Shown here: positions 7,857 to 16,222 of the stretch, one piece after another | Layout: each line of letters opens with the position of its first letter | How positions within the stretch are numbered: position 1 is the stretch's first letter | Assembly (NCBI GenBank): GCA_009775375.1 | Contig: VSPO01000003.1 | Span: 1-64,000 of the forward strand | Source: Muribaculaceae bacterium | Lineage (GTDB): Bacteria > Bacteroidota > Bacteroidia > Bacteroidales > Muribaculaceae | Direction of reading: 5' to 3' | DNA: 64,000 nucleotides | Notes under the pieces: generated by a model | Told to the model about the DNA's origin: nothing | The model's database searches: none | The model's input: only the letters and a program-made list of their open reading frames with translations | Position numbers and translations under genes: made by a program

Positions 7857-9475
7857 AATATTCCTTTGCTTGATGGTGGGGCATAGGAGAAGGGGTCGCG
7901 GCGGATGGCCATGCGCAGGGCGCGGGCGAATGCTTTGAACACTCCCTCTATGACGTGATGGTTGTTTTCTCCTTTGGCGCTTATGTGGAGATTGCATTTC
8001 ATGGCGTGGCACACCGACTGGAAGAAATGCGCGAACATCTCCGTGGGGGTGTCGCCGACGTATTCACGGGTGAACTCCACGTCCCATTGGAATTCTATCC
8101 TTCCGCCAAGGTCGATGAGCACCATTGCCCTGGATTCATCCATAGGCAGCACGAAGCCATAGCGTTCTATGCCCCGTTTGTCGCCAAGGGCTTTGAGTAG
8201 GGCTTCGCCAAGGGCTATGCCGACATCCTCCATCGTGTGGTGCTCGTCCACCTCAAGGTCGCCTTTGCAGACCACTCGCAATGATATGCCGGAATGATGG
8301 GGTATCTGCTGGAGCATATGGTCGAAAAACTTCAGGCCGGTGTCGATTTTTGATTCCCCTTTCCCTTCGAGATTGACCTCCACAGATATGCGGGTCTCGG
8401 TCGTATCCCTGGAGACTGCCGATGTCCGGTCTAAGTGAAGGTCGGTGCCATAGGCGTTCAGAAGGTTTATGACCCTCTGGTTTTCAAGCGGTGTCCCGAC
8501 CGTGATTCTAAGGGTGTTCTCGCAAAGGGGAAGGCGCGAGCGGTTTCTGACGATGACTCCGTGCTTTGTCAGGTAGTCGTAGATTTTGCCTGCGTCGGCT
8601 ACGCGTATCAGAATGAAATTCGCATCCGAGGGAAACACTTTCTCCACGCACGAGGCATTCTTAATTCCGTCGGCGAGTATTTCCCTTTGGTTTCTCAATT
8701 CGGGTATATGGTCGGCTGTGCCGATCTCGATTCTTTTCAGCAGCTCCTTCTGTATGATGGAGCTCATGTTGTAGGGATATTTCACCCTGTCGAAGTATCT
8801 GATCACCTCCGGCGCAGCAAAGGCCATGCCGCATCTCATCCCGGCCATTCCCCAGGCTTTGGAGAAAGTGCGGAGCACTATCAGGTTGCTGTGCGTGGCG
8901 ATAAAGTCGGCCATGGAGCCTTTGTCGGAAAAATCCACGTATGCCTCGTCTACTGCCACCATCCCGTTGAAATTCTCCACTACGCGGAGTATCTCCTCTC
9001 TGGGGAATGCATTGCCGGTCGGATTGTTGGGACTGCAGATCCAGATGATTTTAGTGTCGGCGTCCGCTGCCTCCAATATGCGTTCCACAGGAAGGGAGAA
9101 ATCGGGATTCAGGCATACTTCCCGGATCTTTATGTCGTTGATATCGGCCGCCACTTTGTAGACTCCATAACTCGGGGAAATCGCCACCATGTTGTCTATC
9201 CCCGGGCGACAGAATATCCTTATTGCCACGTCGATTGCCTCGTCGCTGCCCGCTCCCCCGAGAAAAATCGACTCTGCGGGGACGTTGAAAAGCGACGAAA
9301 TCCTTGTTTTCAAGGATTTCTGGTGAGGGTCGGGATAGCGGTTCACTCCTGTCGGATAGGGCGATTCGTTGGCGTCGAGCCACACAGAGATGTCGCCCCC
9401 TTTGAATTCGTCGCGGGCCGTGGAATATGGCTCAAGCGCCCGTATGTTGTCGCGGATAAGTGAGATGGGATTCAT
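7853..9475 (-). CDS. fused histidinol-phosphate aminotransferase / imidazoleglycerol-phosphate dehydratase
   Basis: One uninterrupted 540-codon frame. Residues ~1-348 are a full HisC (PLP-dependent fold type I), with CSPNNPTGN at 147-155, the VDEAY motif and the PLP lysine K206 in TFSKAWGMAG. Residues ~353-540 are a full IGP dehydratase, the HisB-C half, with metal-binding DEHHTMEDVG (410-419) and NNHHVIEG (504-511). The linker is only a few residues. No HAD-type histidinol-phosphatase half is present, although bifunctional HisB commonly carries one. The gene order replaces separate hisC and hisB, so the fusion keeps the usual operon layout. It could be called hisC-hisB. Confidence 0.95.
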   Translation of the reverse strand: MNPISLIRDNIRALEPYSTARDEFKGGDISVWLDANESPYPTGVNRYPDPHQKSLKTRISSLFNVPAESIFLGGAGSDEAIDVAIRIFCRPGIDNMVAISPSYGVYKVAADINDIKIREVCLNPDFSLPVERILEAADADTKIIWICSPNNPTGNAFPREEILRVVENFNGMVAVDEAYVDFSDKGSMADFIATHSNLIVLRTFSKAWGMAGMRCGMAFAAPEVIRYFDRVKYPYNMSSIIQKELLKRIEIGTADHIPELRNQREILADGIKNASCVEKVFPSDANFILIRVADAGKIYDYLTKHGVIVRNRSRLPLCENTLRITVGTPLENQRVINLLNAYGTDLHLDRTSAVSRDTTETRISVEVNLEGKGESKIDTGLKFFDHMLQQIPHHSGISLRVVCKGDLEVDEHHTMEDVGIALGEALLKALGDKRGIERYGFVLPMDESRAMVLIDLGGRIEFQWDVEFTREYVGDTPTEMFAHFFQSVCHAMKCNLHISAKGENNHHVIEGVFKAFARALRMAIRRDPFSYAPPSSKGIL

Positions 9476-10755
9476 ATGGGATTTTTTCCTGTCCTGACCT
9501 CTACGGCCAAGGCGTGGGCATATAGCCCTTCCGCTTTGGCCATAGTGGTGATGACTGATTTAAGACCGTCAAGACCCTCTTGCGTGAGCTCTTGGTATGT
9601 TATCTTATGCATAAAGCTGTCGATGTTGACTCCGCTGAATGAGCGGGCCCAGCCGGAAGTGGGGAGGGTGTGGTTGGTGCCGGAGGCGTAATCTCCCGCG
9701 CTCTCCGGGGAGAAGTTGCCTATGAAGATGCTTCCGGCTGCCGTGATGCACGACGCCGTTTCCCAGGGATTGCTCATGGAGATGATAAGATGTTCGGGCG
9801 CGTATTCGTTGGCGAAGTCTATCATCTCGTCGCGGTCGTTGAATATCAATATGCGGCTGTGGGAAAGGGAGCCGTTGACTGAATCCTGGCGTGGCAGCGT
9901 CTCTGCAAGGCGTTCCACATCATCCCGTATCTCATCGGCAATCTTCGACGAGGAGCAGACGGCTATTGCCTGGCTGTCGGGGCCGTGCTCGGCTTGCGAG
10001 AGCATGTCGGCGGCTACGTATGTCGGGCAGGCCGTTTCGTCGGCCATCACCATCACTTCCGATGGCCCGGCCGGCATGTCGATGGCCGTCACGCGGCTGA
10101 CGATTTGCTTGGCCTTGGTGACAAACCTGTTGCCGGGTCCGAAAATCTTGTCGACGGCCGGAATTGAATCCGTGCCGTATGCCATGGCTGCGATTGCCTG
10201 TGCGCCTCCCACGCGAAACACTTTGTCGATTCCGCATGTCTTTGCCGCGAAAAGTATTTCCGGAGCGATTCCTGTCTCCCCGTTTTCAGGCGTGCACAGG
10301 ACGACTTCCCGGCATCCCGCTATTTTCGCGGGGATGGCGAGCATCAGCACGGTGGAAAATAGCGGAGCCCTTCCTCCCGGGATGTAAAGACCCACACGGC
10401 GAATGGCCACGGCCCTTTGGGTGCATACCACTCCCGGCATTGTCTCCACCTCCACGGGTTTCGGCAATTGCGCCTCGTGGAAGGCCCTGATATTGTCGGC
10501 TGCCTTAAGGATGGCCTCCGCAACTTCGGGAGCTACCCTTGAGGCGGCCTCATCTATTTCTTTTTCGGAGACGCGCAGCTCTTGCCCGTCATAATGGTCA
10601 AACCGTGATGCGTATTCAAAGAGGGCGGCGTCGCCTTTGCTCCTGACGGTTGATATTATCGACTCTACGGCAGCCTCTATTTCGTCGTCATCGGGAATGT
10701 TGCGACGGCAGAAATCCTGCCATTGGTCGCGTGGGGGATTGCTGTATACAAACAT
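9472..10755 (-). CDS. hisD: histidinol dehydrogenase
   Basis: A 427-residue enzyme that oxidises histidinol to histidine in the last two steps. It contains GLYIPGGRAPLFSTVLM, the FGPGNRFVTKAKQ NAD-binding stretch, AGPSEVMVMAD, and the zinc-binding AEHGPDSQA region. The C-terminal GTNHTLPTSGWAR...HKITYQEL block is also present. The ATG shares one base with the hisG stop (TAATG) and the stop overlaps hisCB as ATGA. Confidence 0.97.
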   Translation of the reverse strand: MFVYSNPPRDQWQDFCRRNIPDDDEIEAAVESIISTVRSKGDAALFEYASRFDHYDGQELRVSEKEIDEAASRVAPEVAEAILKAADNIRAFHEAQLPKPVEVETMPGVVCTQRAVAIRRVGLYIPGGRAPLFSTVLMLAIPAKIAGCREVVLCTPENGETGIAPEILFAAKTCGIDKVFRVGGAQAIAAMAYGTDSIPAVDKIFGPGNRFVTKAKQIVSRVTAIDMPAGPSEVMVMADETACPTYVAADMLSQAEHGPDSQAIAVCSSSKIADEIRDDVERLAETLPRQDSVNGSLSHSRILIFNDRDEMIDFANEYAPEHLIISMSNPWETASCITAAGSIFIGNFSPESAGDYASGTNHTLPTSGWARSFSGVNIDSFMHKITYQELTQEGLDGLKSVITTMAKAEGLYAHALAVEVRTGKNPI

Positions 10756-11606
10756 TATCTTATGACGTTTTCAAGGGCGAGGACGAGGATGTCTTCAGCT
10801 CCGATGTTCTTAAGTTTCTCTATTTTCTCCCAAAGGTCGTCTTCATGGATCACGACATGGAGCGACACCCATTTCTCGTCGGCCAGAGGCAGAATCGTGG
10901 GGCTTTTCATTCCCGGGAGCAAGCCTATTGCCTCCTCCATCCTGTCTTTGGGAAGATTCATCAGGACGTATTTCATCCCTCGGCTTTCGATTATCGACTT
11001 GAAGCGGAACATGAGTTTTCCGAGCTCCTTTTCCTTCTCCTCTCCGAGATGGGGATTGGCGATAAGCACGGCTTCCGACCGTATGACGGTCTCTTCCTCT
11101 ACGAGTCCGTTCTGTATGAGCGTGCCTCCGGAGGAGACGATGTCGAAAATGGCGTCGGCCATCCCCACGGCGGGAGCCACTTCCACGGAGCCGGCAATCT
11201 CATGCACGAATGCCCTGATATTGTTTTCGGAGAAATAGTTGCGGAGGATTACGGGATAGGAGGTTGCCACGCGTTTCCCCTCAAACCATTTGATGCCCGA
11301 ATAGTCGGCCGATTTGGGTACGGCCAGCGACAGCCGGCAAGCTCCGAAGCCGAGTTTCATTCTGACATCGACATCCTGCTCCTTTTCCAGCACCTCGTTA
11401 AGCCCGACTATTCCGATATCGGCCACGCCCATTGCCACGGCTTGGGGAATGTCGTCGTCGCGAAGATACAGCACATGCAAAGGGAAGCCCGAAGCTTCCG
11501 AGATTAGTTTGCGATGGCTTGCCGAAGCAGAGATTCCCGCATCGGCCATTAGAGAGACGGTGTCTTCATTAAGACGTCCTTTGTTTTGGATAGCGATTGT
11601 CAGCAT
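10755..11606 (-). CDS. hisG: ATP phosphoribosyltransferase, long form
   Basis: A 283-residue first enzyme of histidine synthesis. MLTIAIQNKGRL, VADIGIVGLNE and the PRPP loop DIVSSGGTLIQNGL identify it. The C-terminal ~75 residues (PTILPLADEKWVSLHVVI onward) are the ACT-like regulatory domain of long-form HisG, which makes it a likely target of histidine feedback without HisZ. The ATG at 11606 is chosen because upstream codons add no family sequence. It heads the operon and has a ~140-nt leader. Confidence 0.96.
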   Translation of the reverse strand: MLTIAIQNKGRLNEDTVSLMADAGISASASHRKLISEASGFPLHVLYLRDDDIPQAVAMGVADIGIVGLNEVLEKEQDVDVRMKLGFGACRLSLAVPKSADYSGIKWFEGKRVATSYPVILRNYFSENNIRAFVHEIAGSVEVAPAVGMADAIFDIVSSGGTLIQNGLVEEETVIRSEAVLIANPHLGEEKEKELGKLMFRFKSIIESRGMKYVLMNLPKDRMEEAIGLLPGMKSPTILPLADEKWVSLHVVIHEDDLWEKIEKLKNIGAEDILVLALENVIR

Positions 11607-11697
11607 ATGATATATATGTTTTCGGCCTTCCGTTTTTTTTCTGTGGCGTAATCGCGGAGTGCTTGTCATGCCGTCGTGTCTGTAGCCGCCAAGGGAG

Positions 11698-11717
11698 ACG
11701 ATTGCGAAAGCAATCGT
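11698..11717 (-). promoter_or_regulatory. hairpin in the hisG leader
   Basis: A perfect 8-bp stem (ACGATTGC at 11698-11705 with 11710-11717) closes a 4-nt loop about 90 nt upstream of the hisG ATG, inside the inferred 5' UTR. No U tract follows, so it is not a terminator by itself. It may be part of a leader fold. Confidence 0.45.
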
Positions 11718-11752
11718 TCGCGACAAAAGAGGAAGGTGTTTCAAATTGTTGG

Positions 11753-11783
11753 CAAATTTAGCAATAATAGTTTGATTGTGCAA
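11753..11783 (-). promoter_or_regulatory. promoter of the histidine operon
   Basis: On the minus strand TTG (11781-11783), 20 bp, then TAAATTTG (11753-11760) is a full Bacteroidota primary promoter. The start is expected near 11746, giving a leader of about 140 nt before hisG. Confidence 0.75.
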
Positions 11784-12159
11784 GGAATAGTGCGTCAATC
11801 CATCGCATAATGCCCTCATCGAATATATCCGTATGATTTTATAACGCAAAATTTTAATCTGAGTTTTCCTTGAAAAAGTACCTAAATATCCTGGGCCTTG
11901 GAGGTGTATGTCGGTGTGCATCCGATTGGAATGTCGAAGCCGAATGCCTTACATATCTCGACCTGATTGCCAACTTCTTGATCGTCTCTTATGCCGTAGT
12001 TGTCCATAGCCTGCATGGTGTTGAGATCCAATCCAATAGTCTTCGATGCGAAGAATCCCGATGTCCTGAGCCGCACGTCTCTTTTTTTCTCCGTCTTCCT
12101 CAAATTTTGATAGCGTATGCTTCTCAAGTGTATAAGACTATTGATAGATGTAGGTGAAA
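11784..12159. other. gene-poor stretch between his operon and broken GNAT gene
   Basis: No gene is convincing here. A minus-strand frame at 11882-12127 encodes 81 residues ending IGCTPTYTSKAQDI and could be the remnant of a lost gene. It has no recognisable family, start signal or partner. The opposing + frame at 11870-12157 is no better. The area lies directly downstream of the frameshifted GNAT gene, which is consistent with decay. Confidence 0.4.
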
Positions 12160-12692
12160 CTATTTCTTATAGTACATCAAATCAAAATACATGGCTCTGG
12201 TCGGCTCATTTACATCCTTGTCAGAAAGACAATGAAATCCACATTTCTCATAAAATTGAACAGCATTTGAATAAGCATCCACTGTAATAAACCTGCATCC
12301 GCTTAATGTCATGCGAGAAAAATCATCTTAATCTGCATAAGTACCATTTGCCCTATGTGCTTATTGGCATATTCCCGGGATACCCCCAAGCGTCCGATTT
12401 TGACTGCCGGATAAGCATGGTATCGTTTATCGTTCGGTATCTTCCGGTTAATCTTGTTCCACTTCGATTTTTCGTCGGGGTCAAGTTCAATCTTGTCATT
12501 CAGCAGACAATAGTATGCCACGGTTTTATCTGCCTCGTTGTCTTCAAGCAGATATGTCACGGCAAGCATGGAGTCAAGATAATTCTTGGCGTCATCAAAA
12601 AGAAAGCCGTTCAAATCGGAATCTCCACAATCAAACGGCTTTATCTCTGTGTCGGCTTCAATCTGCCGAAATGTGAACTTTTCAAAATCCAT
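12160..12692 (-). pseudogene. frameshifted GNAT acetyltransferase, toxin-like
   Basis: The first frame runs from the ATG at 12692 (a GTG at 12698 is also possible). It reads as the N-terminal two thirds of a toxin-type GNAT: FDCGDSDLNGFLFDDAKNY is the typical CGDxxLNxFL opening and IGRLGVSREYANKHIGQ the acetyl-CoA loop. It stops at KMIFLA. The missing C terminus continues in the next frame: SGCRFITVDAYSNAVQFYEKCGF and on to a stop at 12160. Adding one base to the A5 tract (+ strand 12318-12322) joins the two parts exactly. The cause is either a real one-base loss or a sequencing error. Confidence 0.8.
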
Positions 12693-12694
12693 AA

Positions 12695-12853
12695 TCACAT
12701 CGGAAAGGTGCTGATGGCTTTGAAAGCTTCGTAGGCTTTGCGAGCCTCCTCAATTTCTTTGGCGGAGGCACGTCCGACAGTAGCCATTCGTTCTGCGAAT
12801 CGCTCTGCGTCTTTACCCTTCAATACGGGGGGTTCTTTAATTGGTCTTGCCAT
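12695..12853 (-). CDS. small antitoxin-like protein upstream of the GNAT gene
   Basis: A 52-residue frame reading MARPIKEPPVLKGKDAERF, then ERMATVGRAS and an EIEEARKAYEAFKAI helix. It starts at the ATG at 12853 and ends 2 bp before the GNAT ATG, with overlap if the GTG at 12698 is used. Small proteins beginning MARPIKE/TP that precede GNAT genes are common in Bacteroidota, so an antitoxin or chaperone role is plausible. This is inferred from context; no ribbon-helix-helix motif is evident. A -7 promoter element lies ~27 bp upstream. Confidence 0.7.
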   Translation of the reverse strand: MARPIKEPPVLKGKDAERFAERMATVGRASAKEIEEARKAYEAFKAISTFPM

Positions 12854-12879
12854 ATCTGAGGATTTTAGTTATTAGATTA

Positions 12880-12887
12880 CAAAGATA
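12880..12887 (-). promoter_or_regulatory. -7 element of the antitoxin/GNAT pair
   Basis: On the minus strand TATCTTTG fits TAnnTTTG; the start would be near 12873, ~20 nt before the antitoxin ATG. No clear TTG is present at the proper distance. The repeat block begins only 17 bp upstream. Confidence 0.5.
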
Positions 12888-12903
12888 CAACAAATTTTTG
12901 ACA

Positions 12904-13061
12904 TAAGTAAGTGTTCAGATTATTCCTAAGTACCTACGAAAAATAAATGAACAAATGCCAGCCATATATTGTGGCAACCTATAAAGTCGTTCATCAGTCG
13001 TTATGGAACCCCATAATTCCATCTTCACGATTTCATATCTCGCTCACACCATAAGGCAATC
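12904..13061. repeat. degenerate inverted copy of the ~139-bp repeat
   Basis: Positions 12904-12926 are an exact inverted match, 23 of 23 bases, to 13210-13232 and 13349-13371. Further in, TTATGGAACCCCAT near 13001 and GGCAATC near 13055 match the reverse complement of the repeat centre and start. The middle is diverged. This is an inverted third copy of the element described at 13095. Confidence 0.7.
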
Positions 13062-13091
13062 ATATGCACATTTATTTTTCGTAGGTACTTA
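12927..13091. repeat. perfect 23-bp inverted repeat pair
   Basis: Positions 12927-12949 and 13069-13091 are perfect inverted copies of each other with 119 bp between them. They give a ~165-bp unit with terminal inverted repeats, MITE-like in shape. No clear target duplication is seen, and there is no coding capacity. Confidence 0.75.
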
Positions 13092-13094
13092 TAT

Positions 13095-13372
13095 TTGGAT
13101 TGCCGATATGGGCGTCGGGATTTCGACTTGTGATGATGGCGTGATGGGGTTCCATCATAACTGGATCACGGGTTGAAATCCAGCGCTCAGATTGGATAAG
13201 ACAGGTATAGGAATAATCTGAACACTTACTTACTTGGATTGCCAATATGAGGGTCGGGATTTCGATTTGGGATGATGGCGTGATGGGGTTCCATAATAAC
13301 TGAATCACGGATTGAAATCCAGCGCTCATATTGGATAAGACATGTATAGGAATAATCTGAACACTTACTTAT
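13095..13372. repeat. two tandem ~139-bp repeats of unknown family
   Basis: Two head-to-tail units, 13095-13233 and 13234-13372, are roughly 90% identical by eye. Each begins TTGGATTGCC, contains GATGGCGTGATGGGGTTCCA and GAAATCCAGCGCTCA, and ends in the 23-bp GGAATAATCTG motif. A minus-strand frame through them (13072-13329) simply repeats itself and has no gene-like features. They are best read as an intergenic repeat element. Confidence 0.85.
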
Positions 13373-13412
13373 ATGGATTAAACACTGATATTTCCGAAAA
13401 TTTCAATGATAG

Positions 13413-13444
13413 AAAAAGGACACCGGGTTTCCCTCCCGATGTCC
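13413..13444 (-). terminator. intrinsic terminator downstream of the transglutaminase operon
   Basis: GGACATCGGG pairs with CCCGGTGTCC (10 bp, one G-T pair) and is followed by TTTTT on the minus strand. It is ~230 nt beyond the stop at 13673; the DNA between holds nothing recognisable. Confidence 0.7.
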
Positions 13445-13672
13445 AATCACTAATCCACGTCAAAATGAAACAAAAACATTGGCTTTCGCCCATTCTCGGC
13501 TCTATATAACAAGCGAGAGTGCCAAAGTGAAAGAATGACAGTGGGTATTATCAGCTTCATTCAACATCAAAGGCTACTTTGCCAGGCTTGTTGATGGCTT
13601 TCCTTAATAACATACCGGATGGCGTTTGATTCTAACGGCAAGGGCTTCTCTTTTTTCGGTTTGCGTGGTTGG

Positions 13673-16222
13673 CTATCGGATGCGCGACTGGATGGAGAGG
13701 ATGGTGTCGCCGATGCCGATCGTGTAGCCTGTGGAATACCATACAATGCGGTTGAAGGTGTCGGCTATGACGAAGAGGGGATTTTCCGCGTGTCCGGCTC
13801 CTCCGGGGGTGACAAGGTTGAGCGATTCCTCTATCTCTTTGCGTGTCGCTCCGCCAATGTCGATGCCGAAGACCACGTTGGAGGGGAGCTTGCTGAAATT
13901 CCCGCGTTTGAATCGCGATGCCTCCGCTTCGTTGTCAAAAAGCAGCAGGATCTTTCCTCCATTCTCCTCCAGACGCGACGCAACGGCCGAAAGGTCGTTG
14001 AGCGCATGGGCGGATGGCTCATGGTTGGGGGATATGATGCCAACTACGTAGTAGGCTCTGCCTGTCGTAGAGAGTATGCTCTTGTCGGAGTCGCTGTCGA
14101 GGTCGTGGTAGATGTTCTCTGCGTTGAGCGAACCGATTACGGAGACTTCGCTGTCATCGTTTCGGATCACGAGTTCCCTGACTGTCTCCTCTCCGGGGAG
14201 GATGTGGAATATCTCTGATTTGGCGAGCACGCCGCCGTTGGCAAGGCGTTGTCCCGACGTGAGTATGTACTGTCCTTGCTCAAGCTCCACCGGAGTCTTG
14301 AAAATCTGAGAGAGTGTGGCTCCCTCCTCAAATTCCAATTGGCGCGGCATTCCTCCCGATATTTTCGAGATTGAGAACTGCGAGTAGTATTTCGGGTCGA
14401 TGATATGTCCGGAGGGCTTGAAATCGAGTCGGAGGGTTCCGTATTCGGTCTTCTTGTCGTTGCCTGCCTGCTCCATGGTCTCTTTGAATACGGCAGTCTG
14501 CCATTTTCCGGAGGGGAGGAGATACTGTGTCGCTCCCGTGACGGGGTCGATTCTTGCGGGCATTCCGAGCGATCGGGCTGCGGCCACGTAGAATATGTTG
14601 CGCGACAATTGGTCGGCTTTGCGCGATTCAAACACCGAGCGAGGGGAGATTCTCAATGTCTTTGGATTGTCGGCTTCCACGATTGTGATGTTGGAGTCCA
14701 CCCATTCCTTAAGTTTCTCGGGATTCTTTCCGAGTCCCTCTTTCTTCAGTTGCGTTGTCAGGTAGCCGCGCCAGGGGGTGAGGAACTCGTATTCGATTCT
14801 TGGGGAAAGGATATATTTGCCGTGGATGTCAGCGTCCCATTCGGAGTTGTTGCGAAGCTGGGGAGTATTTTCGATATGGTCGAGGATTACCTCTACGGGG
14901 ATGTCGCGCCTGTCTTTTTCGCTGACGTTGAGCATCACCGACATGGCGGCATATCGGTCGTATCCCTGCAGGCATTTCAGGCAGTTCTCAAGGTTTTTAT
15001 GGTTGCCTCTCGATTCTGTCAGCACTTTCGACAGCTGGTCGGGGTTGAGTTCGAGCCGGGAGGCGAGCTTGCGGGCCTCTTCGTCGGTGGCGAATGTCGC
15101 GGTGTAGGCGTTTCTTATCGAGTCTTCGTATTGGAGTCGGTGGTTGTTGGCATCGCGCTGAGCCTTAGTGACCACCGGAGGGGTTGCCCCGGCCTTCGGA
15201 GGGATGATGTCGAATTGGAAGGATGTTTCCAATGTCGGGTCTTTGTCGAGAACGACCGCGACGGCTTCCGGTCCGGCGCTTGCTTTTGCGATTCCGTAGC
15301 GAGAGCCGTCGCTGGCCCATACCACCATGTCGCCGAGTCCGGCCGACAGTGAGGCCTCGCCGTCAGCCCCGGCGGTCTTGGTGACGGCGGGATAGTATTC
15401 GGCATAATTGTAGATGCAGAAATTGACGTCGGCCCCTTTAGCGGGGGAGCCGTCGGGATAGACTGCTTTTACATGGATGTCGCCTACGGGGGCATAGTTG
15501 GAGGTGACGTTTATCCGCGTGGTGAGCGGCTCTTTAAGCAACACCTCTTCCGGACCGCCGTAGTCGCCGACCACGTTTGTGCTCATGATCAATCCTCTCG
15601 AAGCCGGGTCGTTGAACCATGCAAGGTCGAGCACCGGCTCCGGTTCGCATGCTCCGAGGAAGTGCCATTTCCCGTTGGCCCATGCCTCCACCCATGCGTG
15701 GTTGTCGTCGGTGTGTGCCCAGCGGGGGGTATAGATTTGCCGAGCCGGGATTCCCACCGATCTGAGCGCGGCCACGGTGAACGTAGATTCCTCTCCGCAG
15801 CGGCCTATGGCCTGGCTGACGGTCGACAGGGGCGAGGAGGTGCGGGCGTCGGAGGGACGGTAGGTGGCCTTTTCATGACACCAGTGGTTCACCTCCAGTA
15901 TCGCCTCCTCCATCGTCAAGCCTTTCACTCTCTCTTTCAGTTCTTCGTAGAAGACCGGGCGGGAGAGGTCGAGGCTTTCGTTGTTGACCCTGACGGGCAA
16001 CACGAAATGGAGGAATTCCCGGTCGGGCACTCTCTTTCCCCAGGGCATCTCTTGGCGGGCGCGCAGCGATGCCTCGATGTTTTTATTGTAGAATTCTTTG
16101 GAATAGTCGAGTTTGTCGGGAAGCGACATGGAGGAGTAGAGGAAATCGAGAGCTTCGTCGGGAGTGACGGGAAAAGCCGCCGACGACGAAAGCATCGCAA
16201 GGGTAAGGGTTAGGGATTTCAT
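13673..16222 (-). CDS. exported transglutaminase-like protein with a thioredoxin-like C terminus
   Basis: An 849-residue protein with an N-terminal signal peptide (ends near SSAAFP). The transglutaminase/cysteine-protease core is at ~130-200: GRCGEESTFTVAALRSVGIPAR supplies the Cys, then DDNHAWVEAW the His. A carboxypeptidase-like/Ig-like strand domain follows (PVGDIHVKAVYPDGSPAKG). A second region, SRNIFYVAAARSLGMPARI, resembles a transglutaminase core without its cysteine. The last ~120 residues look thioredoxin-like but lack a CxxC. Such proteins are probably periplasmic peptidases or amidases; the substrate is unknown. The ATG overlaps the cutC stop as ATGA, so it is the last gene of the operon. 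Confidence 0.8.
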   Translation of the reverse strand: MKSLTLTLAMLSSSAAFPVTPDEALDFLYSSMSLPDKLDYSKEFYNKNIEASLRARQEMPWGKRVPDREFLHFVLPVRVNNESLDLSRPVFYEELKERVKGLTMEEAILEVNHWCHEKATYRPSDARTSSPLSTVSQAIGRCGEESTFTVAALRSVGIPARQIYTPRWAHTDDNHAWVEAWANGKWHFLGACEPEPVLDLAWFNDPASRGLIMSTNVVGDYGGPEEVLLKEPLTTRINVTSNYAPVGDIHVKAVYPDGSPAKGADVNFCIYNYAEYYPAVTKTAGADGEASLSAGLGDMVVWASDGSRYGIAKASAGPEAVAVVLDKDPTLETSFQFDIIPPKAGATPPVVTKAQRDANNHRLQYEDSIRNAYTATFATDEEARKLASRLELNPDQLSKVLTESRGNHKNLENCLKCLQGYDRYAAMSVMLNVSEKDRRDIPVEVILDHIENTPQLRNNSEWDADIHGKYILSPRIEYEFLTPWRGYLTTQLKKEGLGKNPEKLKEWVDSNITIVEADNPKTLRISPRSVFESRKADQLSRNIFYVAAARSLGMPARIDPVTGATQYLLPSGKWQTAVFKETMEQAGNDKKTEYGTLRLDFKPSGHIIDPKYYSQFSISKISGGMPRQLEFEEGATLSQIFKTPVELEQGQYILTSGQRLANGGVLAKSEIFHILPGEETVRELVIRNDDSEVSVIGSLNAENIYHDLDSDSDKSILSTTGRAYYVVGIISPNHEPSAHALNDLSAVASRLEENGGKILLLFDNEAEASRFKRGNFSKLPSNVVFGIDIGGATRKEIEESLNLVTPGGAGHAENPLFVIADTFNRIVWYSTGYTIGIGDTILSIQSRIR

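Noticed and set aside
8435..9463. 342-codon + frame
   Set aside because: Antisense to the hisCB fusion, with no recognisable domain.
12318..12322. Phase-variable homopolymer in the GNAT gene
   Set aside because: Five A bases are too few for efficient slippage; loss of a base or a read error is more likely.
12927..13091. Complete insertion sequence
   Set aside because: Terminal inverted repeats exist, but there is no transposase and no target duplication; at most a MITE-like unit.
13072..13329. 85-codon minus-strand frame
   Set aside because: It is the 139-bp repeat read through twice; the peptide repeats itself and has no gene context.
14405..15352. 315-codon + frame
   Set aside because: Antisense shadow of the transglutaminase-like gene in GC-rich DNA.
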